The notes below the pieces were generated by a model. The model was not told the DNA's origin. It saw nothing but the letters and a program-made list of their open reading frames with translations, and did not search any database. From contig CAWBBE010000005.1 of the NCBI GenBank assembly GCA_963786975.1, forward strand, positions 124,001 to 188,000: 64,000 nucleotides of DNA, in the 5' to 3' direction. Below are positions 56,554 to 64,000 of this stretch, piece after piece (within the stretch, counting starts at the first letter, position 1; every line of letters begins with the position of its first letter). The position numbers and the translations under genes are program-made. The DNA is from Palsa-506 sp963786975 (GTDB lineage Bacteria > Actinomycetota > Actinomycetes > Streptosporangiales > Streptosporangiaceae).

Positions 56554-57678
56554 GGCACGTGCCCGGTCCGGCCCGGCCGGCTCCGGGCAGCCGCAGGTGG
56601 CGGCATCGGACGGCCGGCTGACCGGCCAGCGGCCCGCCGCGTGCCGGAAAACCCGGCCGCCCGCGGTCGCGCCGGACAGCGCGTCGGCGGCCAGCACGAT
56701 CGCGGCCGCCGTCCAGCTGCTCTGCTCGGCGGGGAAATGTGCCTGGCTGGCATACTGCCAGCCGGTCCAGTACCCGCCCAGCGGGTGCCGCAGGTGCTGG
56801 ATGTCCGCGAACAGGTCAACCGCCCTGGCCCGGTCGCCGACCGCGTCCAGCGCGAGCACGAGCTCGCAGGTCTCCGCGCCGGTTACCCACGGCTCATCGC
56901 GGACGCAGCGGGCACCCAGGCCGGGCACCACGAAGGCGTCCCAGCCGGCTGCCAGCCGGTCCCGCCCGGCGCTGCCCCGGACCGGGCCGCCGAGCACCGG
57001 GTAGTACCAGTCCATCGAGAACCTGCTCTTGTCGGCGAATGCGGCCGGATGGCAGGCGACGACGTGCCCGAGCCGGTCGGCGGCGAGTTCCCAGCCGGGC
57101 TGCGGCTCGGCGACGAACTCGGCCAGCGCGATCGCGCAGCGCAGGCTCTGGTGCGCGCTGGCGGAGCCCGCCAGCAAGGCGTAGCCGGCGGCCGGGCCGG
57201 CCGCGGTGCGCTCCCAGGCAAGCTCGCCGCGCGCGGTCTGCAGGCCGAGCACGAAGTCGGTCGCCCGGCGCACCACCGGCCACATCGCCGCGGCGAACGC
57301 CTCGTCGCCGGTGACCAGCAGCTCATGCCACACGCCGACGGCCGGGTAGGCGGCGTGATTGCTCTCCGCGGCGTGGTCGGTGACTACGCCGCCGGTCGTC
57401 GCCCGCGGCCAGGAGCCATCCGGGCGCTGGGCGGCGCGCAGCCAGTCGTAGGCCCGCCGGGCGGCATCCCGGAGCCCGCACGCGCTGACGGCCATCGCGC
57501 ATTCGACGTGGTTCCACGCGTCGACGTGGCCGTCCGGCCAGCCGATGGCGCCGTCTCGCTGCTGGCCGGCGGCGATGCTCCGGCCGGTGGCCAGGATCTG
57601 GCCCGCGGTGAGGATGCCGGGGACCTCAGGCGGGCACGCCGCGGCGCGGTTCCCGGCGGACGCCTTACGCGACGGCAT
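56515..57678 (-). CDS. Alpha/alpha-barrel protein (prenyltransferase/glucoamylase-like)
   Basis: 387 residues, ATG at 57678. Repeats of helical hairpins with QRDGAIGWPDGHVDAWNHVE, YDWLRAAQRPDGSWPRATTG, ESNHAAYPAVGVWHELLVTG and SFMDWYYPVLGG-type segments resemble (alpha/alpha)6 terpene cyclase, prenyltransferase or six-hairpin glycosidase folds. No DxDD or DDxxD motif is seen, so a cyclase is unlikely. The Trp- and Asp-rich loops (GYWTGWQYASQAHFPAEQSS) suggest carbohydrate binding. It begins inside the stop of the methyltransferase gene (14-bp overlap). Function not assigned. Confidence 0.75.
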   Translation of the reverse strand: MPSRKASAGNRAAACPPEVPGILTAGQILATGRSIAAGQQRDGAIGWPDGHVDAWNHVECAMAVSACGLRDAARRAYDWLRAAQRPDGSWPRATTGGVVTDHAAESNHAAYPAVGVWHELLVTGDEAFAAAMWPVVRRATDFVLGLQTARGELAWERTAAGPAAGYALLAGSASAHQSLRCAIALAEFVAEPQPGWELAADRLGHVVACHPAAFADKSRFSMDWYYPVLGGPVRGSAGRDRLAAGWDAFVVPGLGARCVRDEPWVTGAETCELVLALDAVGDRARAVDLFADIQHLRHPLGGYWTGWQYASQAHFPAEQSSWTAAAIVLAADALSGATAGGRVFRHAAGRWPVSRPSDAATCGCPEPAGPDRARASADARPGPLEHP

Positions 57679-58440
57679 GAGCGTCGTCCGGCGCCTGCGG
57701 CCGGCCCGGCGGCTGCTCCGGCGGCTGGCCCTTGGCGGCGTAGACTACGAGGCTCTTGCCGATCAGCGGGTTGAGCGCGCGGTCCGCCAGCCTGGTGAGC
57801 GCGGGCCTGCGCATGATGTCCCAGACCAGCAGCCGGTGGTAGGCACGGGCCAGCGGATGGTCGTCATCCTTTACGCCGACCGCGCATTTCAGCCACCAGT
57901 ACGGGGAGTGCAGCGCGTGCGCGTGGTGATGACCGCCCACCCGCAGGCCGGACCTGGCCAGCTTGGCCTCCAGCTCGGGCCGGGTGAAGATCCGCACGTG
58001 GCCGCCGGGCACATTGTGGTAGTCCGCGGACAGCCGCCAGCAGATCCGCTCCGGCAGCCAGCTCGGCACGGTGACGGCGGCCAGCCCGCCGGGCCGCAGC
58101 ACCCGGGTGATCTCGTCCATGGCGGCCTGGTCGGCCGGTATGTGCTCAAGCACCTCGGCGGCGATCACCCGGTCGAAACGAGCCGTCCGGAAACGGCATC
58201 GCGGTGGCGTCCCCGGCCACCGCCCGGGCTGATCCGCCGCCCGGCACCTCGCTGCCTCGCGCATCGCCGCGAACATCGCGGACACCTGCCGCAGCTCGTC
58301 GCGGTCGGTGTCCAGCGCCACCACGTGCGCACCGCGCCTGAGCGCCTCGAAGGCATGCCGCCCCGCGCCGCAGCCGAGGTCGAGCACCCGGTCGCCCGGC
58401 CGCGACCGGGAAGCGGGCGAAGTTAACGGTCAGCAGGGCG
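57665..58440 (-). CDS. Class I SAM methyltransferase, frameshifted
   Basis: About 255 residues after repair. LDLGCGAGRHAFEALRRGAH is motif 1 and VVALDTDRDELRQVSAMFAA follows; DRVIAAEVLEHIPADQAAMD is motif post-I and GGLAAVTVPSWLPERICWRL the following strand. The family is Methyltransf_11. Frames change near 58405, 58245 and 58190. The N-terminus is readable as LTVNFARFPV after AAGGAG, but no standard start codon is present (a CTG at 58440 is placed right), so a lost base is likely. Cotranscribed with the GT4 gene upstream and the barrel gene downstream. Confidence 0.78.
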
Positions 58441-58459
58441 CGGCTCCTTCGGCGGCTGG

Positions 58460-59738
58460 TCACTGCCGGGGCCGGCCGGGCAGGCGGCCGGCCGCCGGGT
58501 GCGGCGGTCCGCGCCGCGCGGTAGTACTCGGCCACGATCGCGCGGGCGACGGCCGGCCAGGCGAAGCGCTGCTGCACCCGTCCCAGGCCGCGGCGCCGAG
58601 CCGCTCGCGCTGGCCGGCCGAGTCGTGCAGCCGCCGCAGCGCCGCGGCCAGTTCCTCAGCATCCCCCGGGGTGACGAGCATGGCGGCGTCGCCGGTCACC
58701 TCGGGCAGCGCGCCGGTGCGGCTGGCCACCAGCGGCGTGCCGGATGCCATGTGCTCTACCGCGGGCAGCGAGAACCCCTCGTACAGCGAGGGCACCACGG
58801 CGATCTCGGCGCTGGCGGCCAGCTCGGCCAGCTCCGGTCGCTGATGCCGGTGACGAACCGCACCCGGTCGCCGAGCGCGAGCTCGGCGACCAGCCGCTCG
58901 GTCGGGCCGCCGGCCGCCGGCCTGCCGACGACGATGAGCCGGATGTCCCGTTCGGTGCCGAGCTTGCCGACCGCGCGAAGCAGCGTGCCGACTCCCTTGA
59001 CCGGCGAGTCGGCGCTGGCCACCGCCAGGATCCGGCCGGGCACCCGCGGGCCGGGCCGGGGGTGGAACAGCCGCGTGTCCACCCCCAGCGGGATCACCTG
59101 GACGTTGCCCGGCGGCACCCGGAAATCGCGGCAGATGTCGTCGCTTCGACGACTGCGACCCGGTCAGGATCGGGCTTACCCGGCGGGCCACCCGGCCCTG
59201 CATCCGGACGAACCCGTACCAGCGGCGCTTGGACAGCCGGGACAGGCCCGCCGCGGCCGCCAGCTCGATCCGCCGGTCCACGCTGATCGGGTGGTGGATG
59301 CTCGTGACCAGCGGGAACCCGAGCCGGCCGAGGCCGAGCATGCCGTAGCCGAGCACCTGGTTGTCGTGCACCACGTCGAAGTCACCGGCCCGCTGCCGCA
59401 GCGCCCGCAGCGCGCGGAGGCTGAACGTGAGCGGCTCGGGGAAGGCGGCCGTCCACATCGCGGCGACCTCCAGCACGTCGATCCAGTCCCGGTACTCGCC
59501 CGGCCGGGGGGTCCGGAACGGGTCCGGCTCGCGGTACAGGTCCAGGCTCGGCAGCTTGCGCAGCAGCGGCCCCGGCTCAAGCTCCGGGATAGGGCTGGCC
59601 GGAGAAGACCTCGACGTGGTGGCCGAGCGCGGCCAGCTCGCGGGACACATGGCGCAGGTAGATGCCCTGGCCACCGCAGTGCGGCTTGCTCCGGTAGGAC
59701 AGCATGGCGACGCGAAGCGGGCGATCCGTGGTGCTCAC
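58460..59738 (-). CDS. GT4-family glycosyltransferase, frameshifted
   Basis: About 425 residues. The GTG at 59738 follows GAGGAGG (12 nt) and gives STTDRPLRVAMLSYRSKPHC, then GGQGIYLRHVSRELAALGHH, the GT-B donor loop. FDVVHDNQVLGYGMLGLGRL and VTSIHHPISVDRRIELA are typical. In the second domain VQVIPLGVDTRLFHPRPGP and VASADSPVKGVGTLLRAVGK precede the EGFSLPAVEHMASGTPLVAS motif (E-x7-E), which binds the nucleotide sugar. Breaks near 59600, 59120, 58850 and 58590. Same family as mannosyl/galactosyl transferases; sugar unknown. Confidence 0.82.
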
Positions 59739-59951
59739 GCAGGTTGCGCCTCCTCATCCGCCGCTGGCCGCCGCTGATGCCGGAACGAGCCCGCGTGACC
59801 CCCTAGGGGGCGAACATTACCAGCAGGTACTTCGCGCCTCGCTGATCCCGGGCAGGCGCGCCACGGCGCCCCCCGCGGTGGGTAAGCTGCCGCGACGTAG
59901 CCTGGTTCACCCGGGGGCGACTGGCTGGCCCGGAAAAGAGCGGAGACTCTG

Positions 59952-60988
59952 CTGACGAAGCGCGCGCTGATCACCGGGATCACCGGGCAGGACGGGTCAT
60001 ATCTGGCTGAGCACCTGCATGCCCAGGGGTACGAGGTCTGGGGCCTTGTCCGCGGTCAGTCGAACCCGCGGGTACGCAGCATCCGCCAGCTGCTCGGCGA
60101 CGTCCGGCTGGTCCGCGGGGATCTGCTCGACCAGGGCAGCCTGATCTCGGCCGTCGAGCGGGTCCAGCCAGACGAGGTCTACAACCTGGCCGCGATGTCC
60201 TACGTGCCGATGTCGTGGCAGCAGGCCGAGCTCACCGGCGAGGTGACCGGGCTCGGCGTGCTGCGCGTGCTCGAGGCGATCCGGGTGTGCAGCGGGATCA
60301 GCGCGTCGCGCAGCCCGGCCCACGGCCAGATCAGGTTCTACCAGGCTTCCTCGTCCGAGATGTTCGGCATGGTCCGGGAGTCACCGCAGACCGAGCGGAC
60401 CTGCGTTCCACCCGCGCAGCCCGTACGGGGTGGCGAAGGCATACGGGCATTTCCTCACCCAGAACTACCGCGAGTCCTACGGGATGTTCGCGGTGTCCGG
60501 GATCTTGTTCAACCACGAGTCGCCGCGGCGCGGCGCCGAGTTCGTCACCCGCAAGGTCTCGCTCGGCGTCGCCAAGATCAAGCTCGGCTACGAGCGCCAG
60601 CTGCGGCTCGGGAATCTGCAGCGCCAGGCGGGACTGGGGGTTCGCCGGCGACTACGTGCGCGCGATGCACCTGATGCTGGCCCGCGACGAGCCAGCCGAC
60701 TACGTGGTCGGCACCGGGGTCACGCACGCGTGGAGGAGCTGGTGCAGCTCGCGTTCGGGGCGGCCGGCCTGGACTGGCGCGACCACGTGGTGTGCCGACG
60801 CCGCGTTCATCCGGCCGGCCGAGGTCGACCACCTGTGCGCGGACCCGTCCAGGGCGCGGGATGAGCTCGGCTGGGAGCCTAAGATCGGCTTCGAGGAGCT
60901 GGTCGCCATGATGGTCGAGGCCGACCTCAGGCTGCTGTCGGCGAACGGCGGCCAGGCCGAGGACTCGTTCGGCTCCGACGCCTGGTAA
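59952..60988 (+). CDS. gmd: GDP-mannose 4,6-dehydratase, frameshifted
   Basis: Converts GDP-mannose to GDP-4-keto-6-deoxymannose, precursor of fucose, rhamnose or perosamine. KRALITGITGQDGSYLAEHL is the NADP-binding loop, with EVYNLAAMSYVPMSWQQAE and QASSSEMFG (catalytic Thr/Ser and Glu region). PYGVAKAYGHFLTQNYRES carries the Tyr-x3-Lys pair in one alternative frame. FNHESPRRGAEFVTRKVSLG and RARDELGWEPKIGFEELVAM complete the family pattern. Breaks near 60405, 60630, 60730 and 60790. A CTG is at the expected start (59952) after GAGCGGAGAC. The protein is about 345 residues, full length. Monocistronic, divergent from the GT4 gene. Confidence 0.88.
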
Positions 60989-61067
60989 CCCGCGCCGCCG
61001 CAGCCCCGCCCTGGCTTGGCTGCCGGCCGGCCGGCCCGCCTGGCCGCCCGGCCGGGCCGTCCCCGGC

Positions 61068-61878
61068 CTAGGAGACCGCGGCGCCCACCGCGACGCCGAT
61101 CGCGTAGGTGAGCCCGGTGGCGGCCGCGGCCAGCAGCAGCTGGCGGACGGCGCCGCGCAGGAACGGCCGGTCGGTGATCCGCGACACCAGGCCGCCGCCG
61201 GCGAACGCGGCGATGGCGGCGAGGGCCAGCGCGGCGGCCAGCGAGCTGAAGCCCGACCAGGTAGGGCAGCAGCGGGATCAGCGCGCCGACCGCGAAGGTC
61301 ACCAGCGACGCGCCCGCGGCGGTCACCGGGGACGGCAGGTCCTGTGGTCAACGCCCAGTTCCTCGCGCACGTGCACGCCGCAGCGCCTCTTCCGGGTGCG
61401 CGGAGACCTGCCGGGCCACCCGGTCGGCCGTTCGGCGTCTACGCCCCGCTGCGCGGAACACCGCGGCCAGCTCGCGCCGCTCGGCTTCCGGGTGGTTCTC
61501 CAGCTCAAGACGCTCCTTGCTGACCTCGGCCGCCGACCAGCTCGTTCTGCGACGACACCGAGACGTACTCGCCGGTGGCCATCGAGAACGCGCCGGCCGC
61601 CAGCCCGGCCAGGCCGGTCAGCACGATCGTGCGCGACGATCCGCCCACGCCGCCGCCGCCGACCCCGGCGATCAGCGACACGTTGGTGACCAGCCCGTCC
61701 ATGGCGCCGAACACGGCGGGCCGCAGCCAGCCGCCGGACACGTCACGGTGCTGATGGCCGTGCGCTTCCTCCGGATCTCGCCCGGCCGGGCTGAGTACCC
61801 GCCTGCCGAGCCTCCTGGGCACCGGCCTGGCTGCATCTCGTCCGGCGCGCCGTCCCGCGCCCCGCCTGCAGTCGTCAT
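61068..61878 (-). CDS. VIT1/CCC1-family iron/manganese transporter, frameshifted
   Basis: About 265 residues. FGAMDGLVTNVSLIAGVGGG and TGLAGLAAGAFSMATGEYVS with SVSSQNEL are the two N-terminal signatures. A cytosolic Glu/Arg-rich part (ERLELENHPEAERRELAAVF) follows and C-terminal helices (TAAGASLVTFAVGALIPLLP, GGLVSRITDRPFLRGAVRQL) end at TAG 61068. Frames change near 61500, 61340 and 61260. ATG at 61878 likely overlaps the stop of the upstream lyase. The family moves Fe2+ or Mn2+ out of the cytosol. Confidence 0.8.
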
Positions 61879-63526
61879 CGCTCGGTGCCTCGGATCCTCG
61901 TGTCTGGCCCCCAGGTCGCCGGTTCGGGAGCGGGCTGCGCGACGTGCGCAGAAACGACTCGGCAACGAGCCGCCGGAACTCATTATTCCCCCGTGCCGCC
62001 TGCTGGCCAGCGGCCCGCTGGGCCGGGTTCCGGCCAGGGTGCCCGCAGGTGCGCTCGATGTCGTCGCCGAACGGCCGGTCGGCGACGATCGGGCTCGATC
62101 AGGCCGGCGAGCCAGTCCGAGCAGGCCGCGGCAGCCGGGCCGGGCCGGTGCGGCGGCCAGCGTCGACGGCCTGGTACCCGGCCAGCAGCTCGCAGGCGGT
62201 GACCGCGCGCCGTGCCGCAGCGCGGCGCGCAGCGACTCGGCGGCCTCCCAGCCGAAGGACTGCACGTCCTCCTGGCCGCCGGAGGTCTCGATCAGGCCGA
62301 CCGGGGTCGCCAGCGCCAGCCGGCGCATCGCGTGCACCTCCCCGGCCGCGCGCTTGTGCACGGTGACCAGGCCGGTATCCGGGCCCGGAGTGCGCGGCCA
62401 GCTGCGCGGGCAGGCCGGTCACCCGCGGGTCGAGCAGCCGGTGCAGCCGCGCGGCGGAGACCTCGGCGGCGTGCGCGAGCGCCGCGGTGAGCTGGTCGCA
62501 GTGCGCCGCGAGGTCGATCCCGTGGAAGCCGGCGGTGCCGACGAACCGGCCGTCCAGGAAAGCGGGCGAGTCGGTGACGCCGGCCAGCGCGCGGCCGATC
62601 GCGTCCGTGAGCGCGCCCGCGGCCCGCAGCAGCTGAGCGAGGACCGGCCCGGCCACCCGGAACGAGACCGGCGCCTGCAGCGCCCGCGCCGCCCCGGCGC
62701 CGCTGCCCCCGGCGGGCGCGGCCGTGGCCCCGGCGCCGGTGCCGTCGCCGGTCAGCATCCGGAGCCGGCCGAGCACGCCGGCCAGGATGTCGTCGCCGCG
62801 CGCGCAGGCCGCGCCGTACGGATCGCGGGATGCGCCGGCCGCGACGATGGACAGCGCCGCCGCCGCGGTCATCTGCTGCCCGACCCGGTGCGCTTCCGCG
62901 ACCCGGCGCACGGCCAGCGCGGTCGCGCCAGGAACCCCGGCCAGCAGGGCGATGCCCTCCTTCGGCCCGAGCGCGAACTCGCCGAGCCCGCTGGCGGCCA
63001 GCGGGCCGGCGGCCGGCCTGGCCGCGCCGCCGCCCGCCAGCACCAGGCCGATCCCGGCCAGCGGGCCGAACGCGTGCGCTAGCGGGATGATCTCGCCGGC
63101 GCAGCCGACGCCGGCCCGCGGCACGGCCGGCACGATGCCCGCGTTCAGGAATTCGGCCAGCCGCTGGCAGAGCTGCCCGGACACGCCCGCGTCGCCGGAC
63201 AGGAACGTCCGCAGCCGGACCGCGAAGATCGCCCGCACGTCCGCGGCCGGCAGCCACGGCGGCCCGCCGGTCGCCCGGGCGAGCAGCAGGTTGCGCTGGT
63301 GCGCGAGCTGCTGCGGGCCGGTGAGGCGCACGCCGGACAGCGCGCCCATGCCGGTGTTCACGCCGTAGACCGGATCGCCGCCGCGCAGCACCGCGCGCGC
63401 CAACTCGCACTGCCGCTGCACGTCGCCGAGCAGCCGCGGGCCGAGCCGCAGCGCCCCGCCGTCCGCTATCGCGCAGACCAGGTCGGGATCCAGCGCAGCG
63501 GCGTCGTCGATCGTCTGGTCAGTCAC
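61875..63526 (-). CDS. Aromatic amino acid ammonia-lyase homologue lacking the MIO triad
   Basis: About 550 residues by alignment, a HAL/PAL family fold. DPVYGVNTGMGALSG holds the family Tyr, and LAHQRNLLLARATG the next helix. At the cofactor site, where active enzymes have GASGDLxPLAH, this protein reads GVGCAGEIIPLAHAFG: the Ala-Ser-Gly that cyclises to MIO is Cys-Ala-Gly. GFHGIDLAAHCDQLTAALAH and TPVGLIETSGGQEDVQSFGW match the rest of the family. Two breaks lie near 62395 and 62215; the C-terminal GRNPAQRAAGQQAARGNNEF is readable after a further break. The MIO-region frame is intact and the codons are clear, so the change is not an indel product. Catalysis as an ammonia-lyase is unlikely without the Ser. 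Confidence 0.8.
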
Positions 63527-63637
63527 GCTTGTCTATAACGGAGCATCCGGCCGGCCCGGCTGCCCGGCCGGCCCAGGATGAGCATGCCCGCGGCGCTGAC
63601 CGTGCCGTAGGGAACGACGAACGCGCCGCGGGGCTGG

Positions 63638-64000
63638 TCAGCCCTTCGTCGCCTTGGTCAGGAACAGGTGGCCGACCGCGGTCGGATAGACGCCGTGCAC
63701 GTTCTTCGCCGACGCGGTCAGGTAGTTGTAGAAGTAGGCGTAGATGATCGGCGTTTCGTTCAGCAGCAGGGTCTGGATCTGGCCGGCGATCTGGCGCTGG
63801 GCGGACAGGTCGACGGCCGCGGTGTACTTGCCCACCAGCTTGTTGTACTGCGAGTTGCTGAAGTGCGCGGCGTTCCACGACCCGGTGCCCTTCTTGGCGT
63901 TGATGGTCTGCAGCGGGGCGCCGAGGAATACGTTCGGCACGCCCCGGTGGCCGTAGTCGACCAGGCTCATCGTGGCGTCCAGCCAGTCGGAGTTACCGAA
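63638..64000 (-). CDS. Family 5 ABC transporter solute-binding protein, C-terminal fragment
   Basis: Only the C-terminal ~120 residues are inside the window. DYGHRGVPNVFLGAPLQTIN, SWNAAHFSNSQYNKLVGKYT, IAGQIQTLLLNETPIIYAYF and VHGVYPTAVGHLFLTKATKG are typical of the second lobe of SBP_bac_5 proteins, which bind peptides or nickel and heme-like ligands. The gene continues past position 64000 on the minus strand. Just downstream, 63527-63637 is a short spacer before the lyase gene. Confidence 0.85.
   Translation of the reverse strand, partial: FGNSDWLDATMSLVDYGHRGVPNVFLGAPLQTINAKKGTGSWNAAHFSNSQYNKLVGKYTAAVDLSAQRQIAGQIQTLLLNETPIIYAYFYNYLTASAKNVHGVYPTAVGHLFLTKATKG

Noticed and set aside
61872..61880. 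The lyase stop as a firm ATGA overlap with the VIT gene
   Set aside because: The overlap is likely but depends on an uncertain frame after 62215, so the lyase end is given as approximate.

Overview
The window comes from a high-GC (about 70 percent by eye) actinomycete, most likely of the Streptosporangiales/Streptomycetales type. The support is a SigR-RsrA thiol-stress pair, a WhiB1/WblE protein, a SigB/F-type sigma factor with an RsbW-like kinase, nickel superoxide dismutase (sodN) with its protease (sodX), a fused actinobacterial 2-oxoglutarate decarboxylase/dehydrogenase (kgd) and a DUF6104 mini-gene. From memory, hisN-rsgA-sigR-rsrA ... pdtaS-whiB1-sigH-sodN-sodX ... kgd resembles the order in the Streptomyces core chromosome, so the middle of the window looks like conserved backbone. 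No tRNA, rRNA, CRISPR array, transposase or phage gene was found.

Layout. 1-13.4 kb is accessory: a damaged flippase, an aldo/keto reductase, a very large secreted protein built from tandem ~790-bp repeats ending in an alpha/beta hydrolase, then a sugar-nucleotide group (PIG-L deacetylase, sugar-1-phosphate nucleotidyltransferase, two C-methyltransferases) and a small sigma factor. 13.8-21.8 kb holds a secreted S53 protease, an SDR, a PQQ-propeller protein, a Ser/Gly-rich lipoprotein, a CBS protein, hisN and a TTA-rich 59-residue membrane protein. 21.8-41 kb is the stress and signalling backbone: TSUP exporter, rsgA, SRAP/HMCES, a DksA-like protein, sigR-rsrA, two HD/HD-GYP membrane proteins, a split biotin carboxylase/carrier pair with a hotdog thioesterase, a ThDP enzyme, a GntR regulator, pdtaS, whiB1, a lipid kinase, rsbW-sigH and sodN/sodX. 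41-55.8 kb is metabolic: APC permease, CGNR regulator, MDR enzyme, DUF4097-PadR pair, DUF6104-kgd, GST, DedA, BlaI, nitrilase, Zn alcohol dehydrogenase and ferredoxin. 55.9-61 kb is a glycan cluster (two methyltransferases, an alpha/alpha-barrel protein, GT4, GDP-mannose dehydratase). The end holds a VIT1/CCC1 protein, an aromatic amino acid lyase homologue without the MIO triad, and a truncated solute-binding protein.

Reading quality. Single-base frameshifts interrupt about twenty otherwise well-conserved genes, including kgd, gmd and the HD-GYP gene. They cluster at 1-13 kb and 57-63 kb. I read most of them as consensus errors in a draft assembly, not as pseudogenes, and I give such genes as whole CDS spans with the break positions noted.

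Most notable points: the repeat-built secreted hydrolase; a lyase homologue whose MIO-forming Ala-Ser-Gly is Cys-Ala-Gly; an exact GGAAT-N18-GTT SigR promoter placed so that its transcript begins at an upstream in-frame ATG of sigR; a CRP-type site upstream of whiB1; five TTA codons in one 59-codon gene; and an HD-GYP protein next to a paralogue that lacks the GYP motif.
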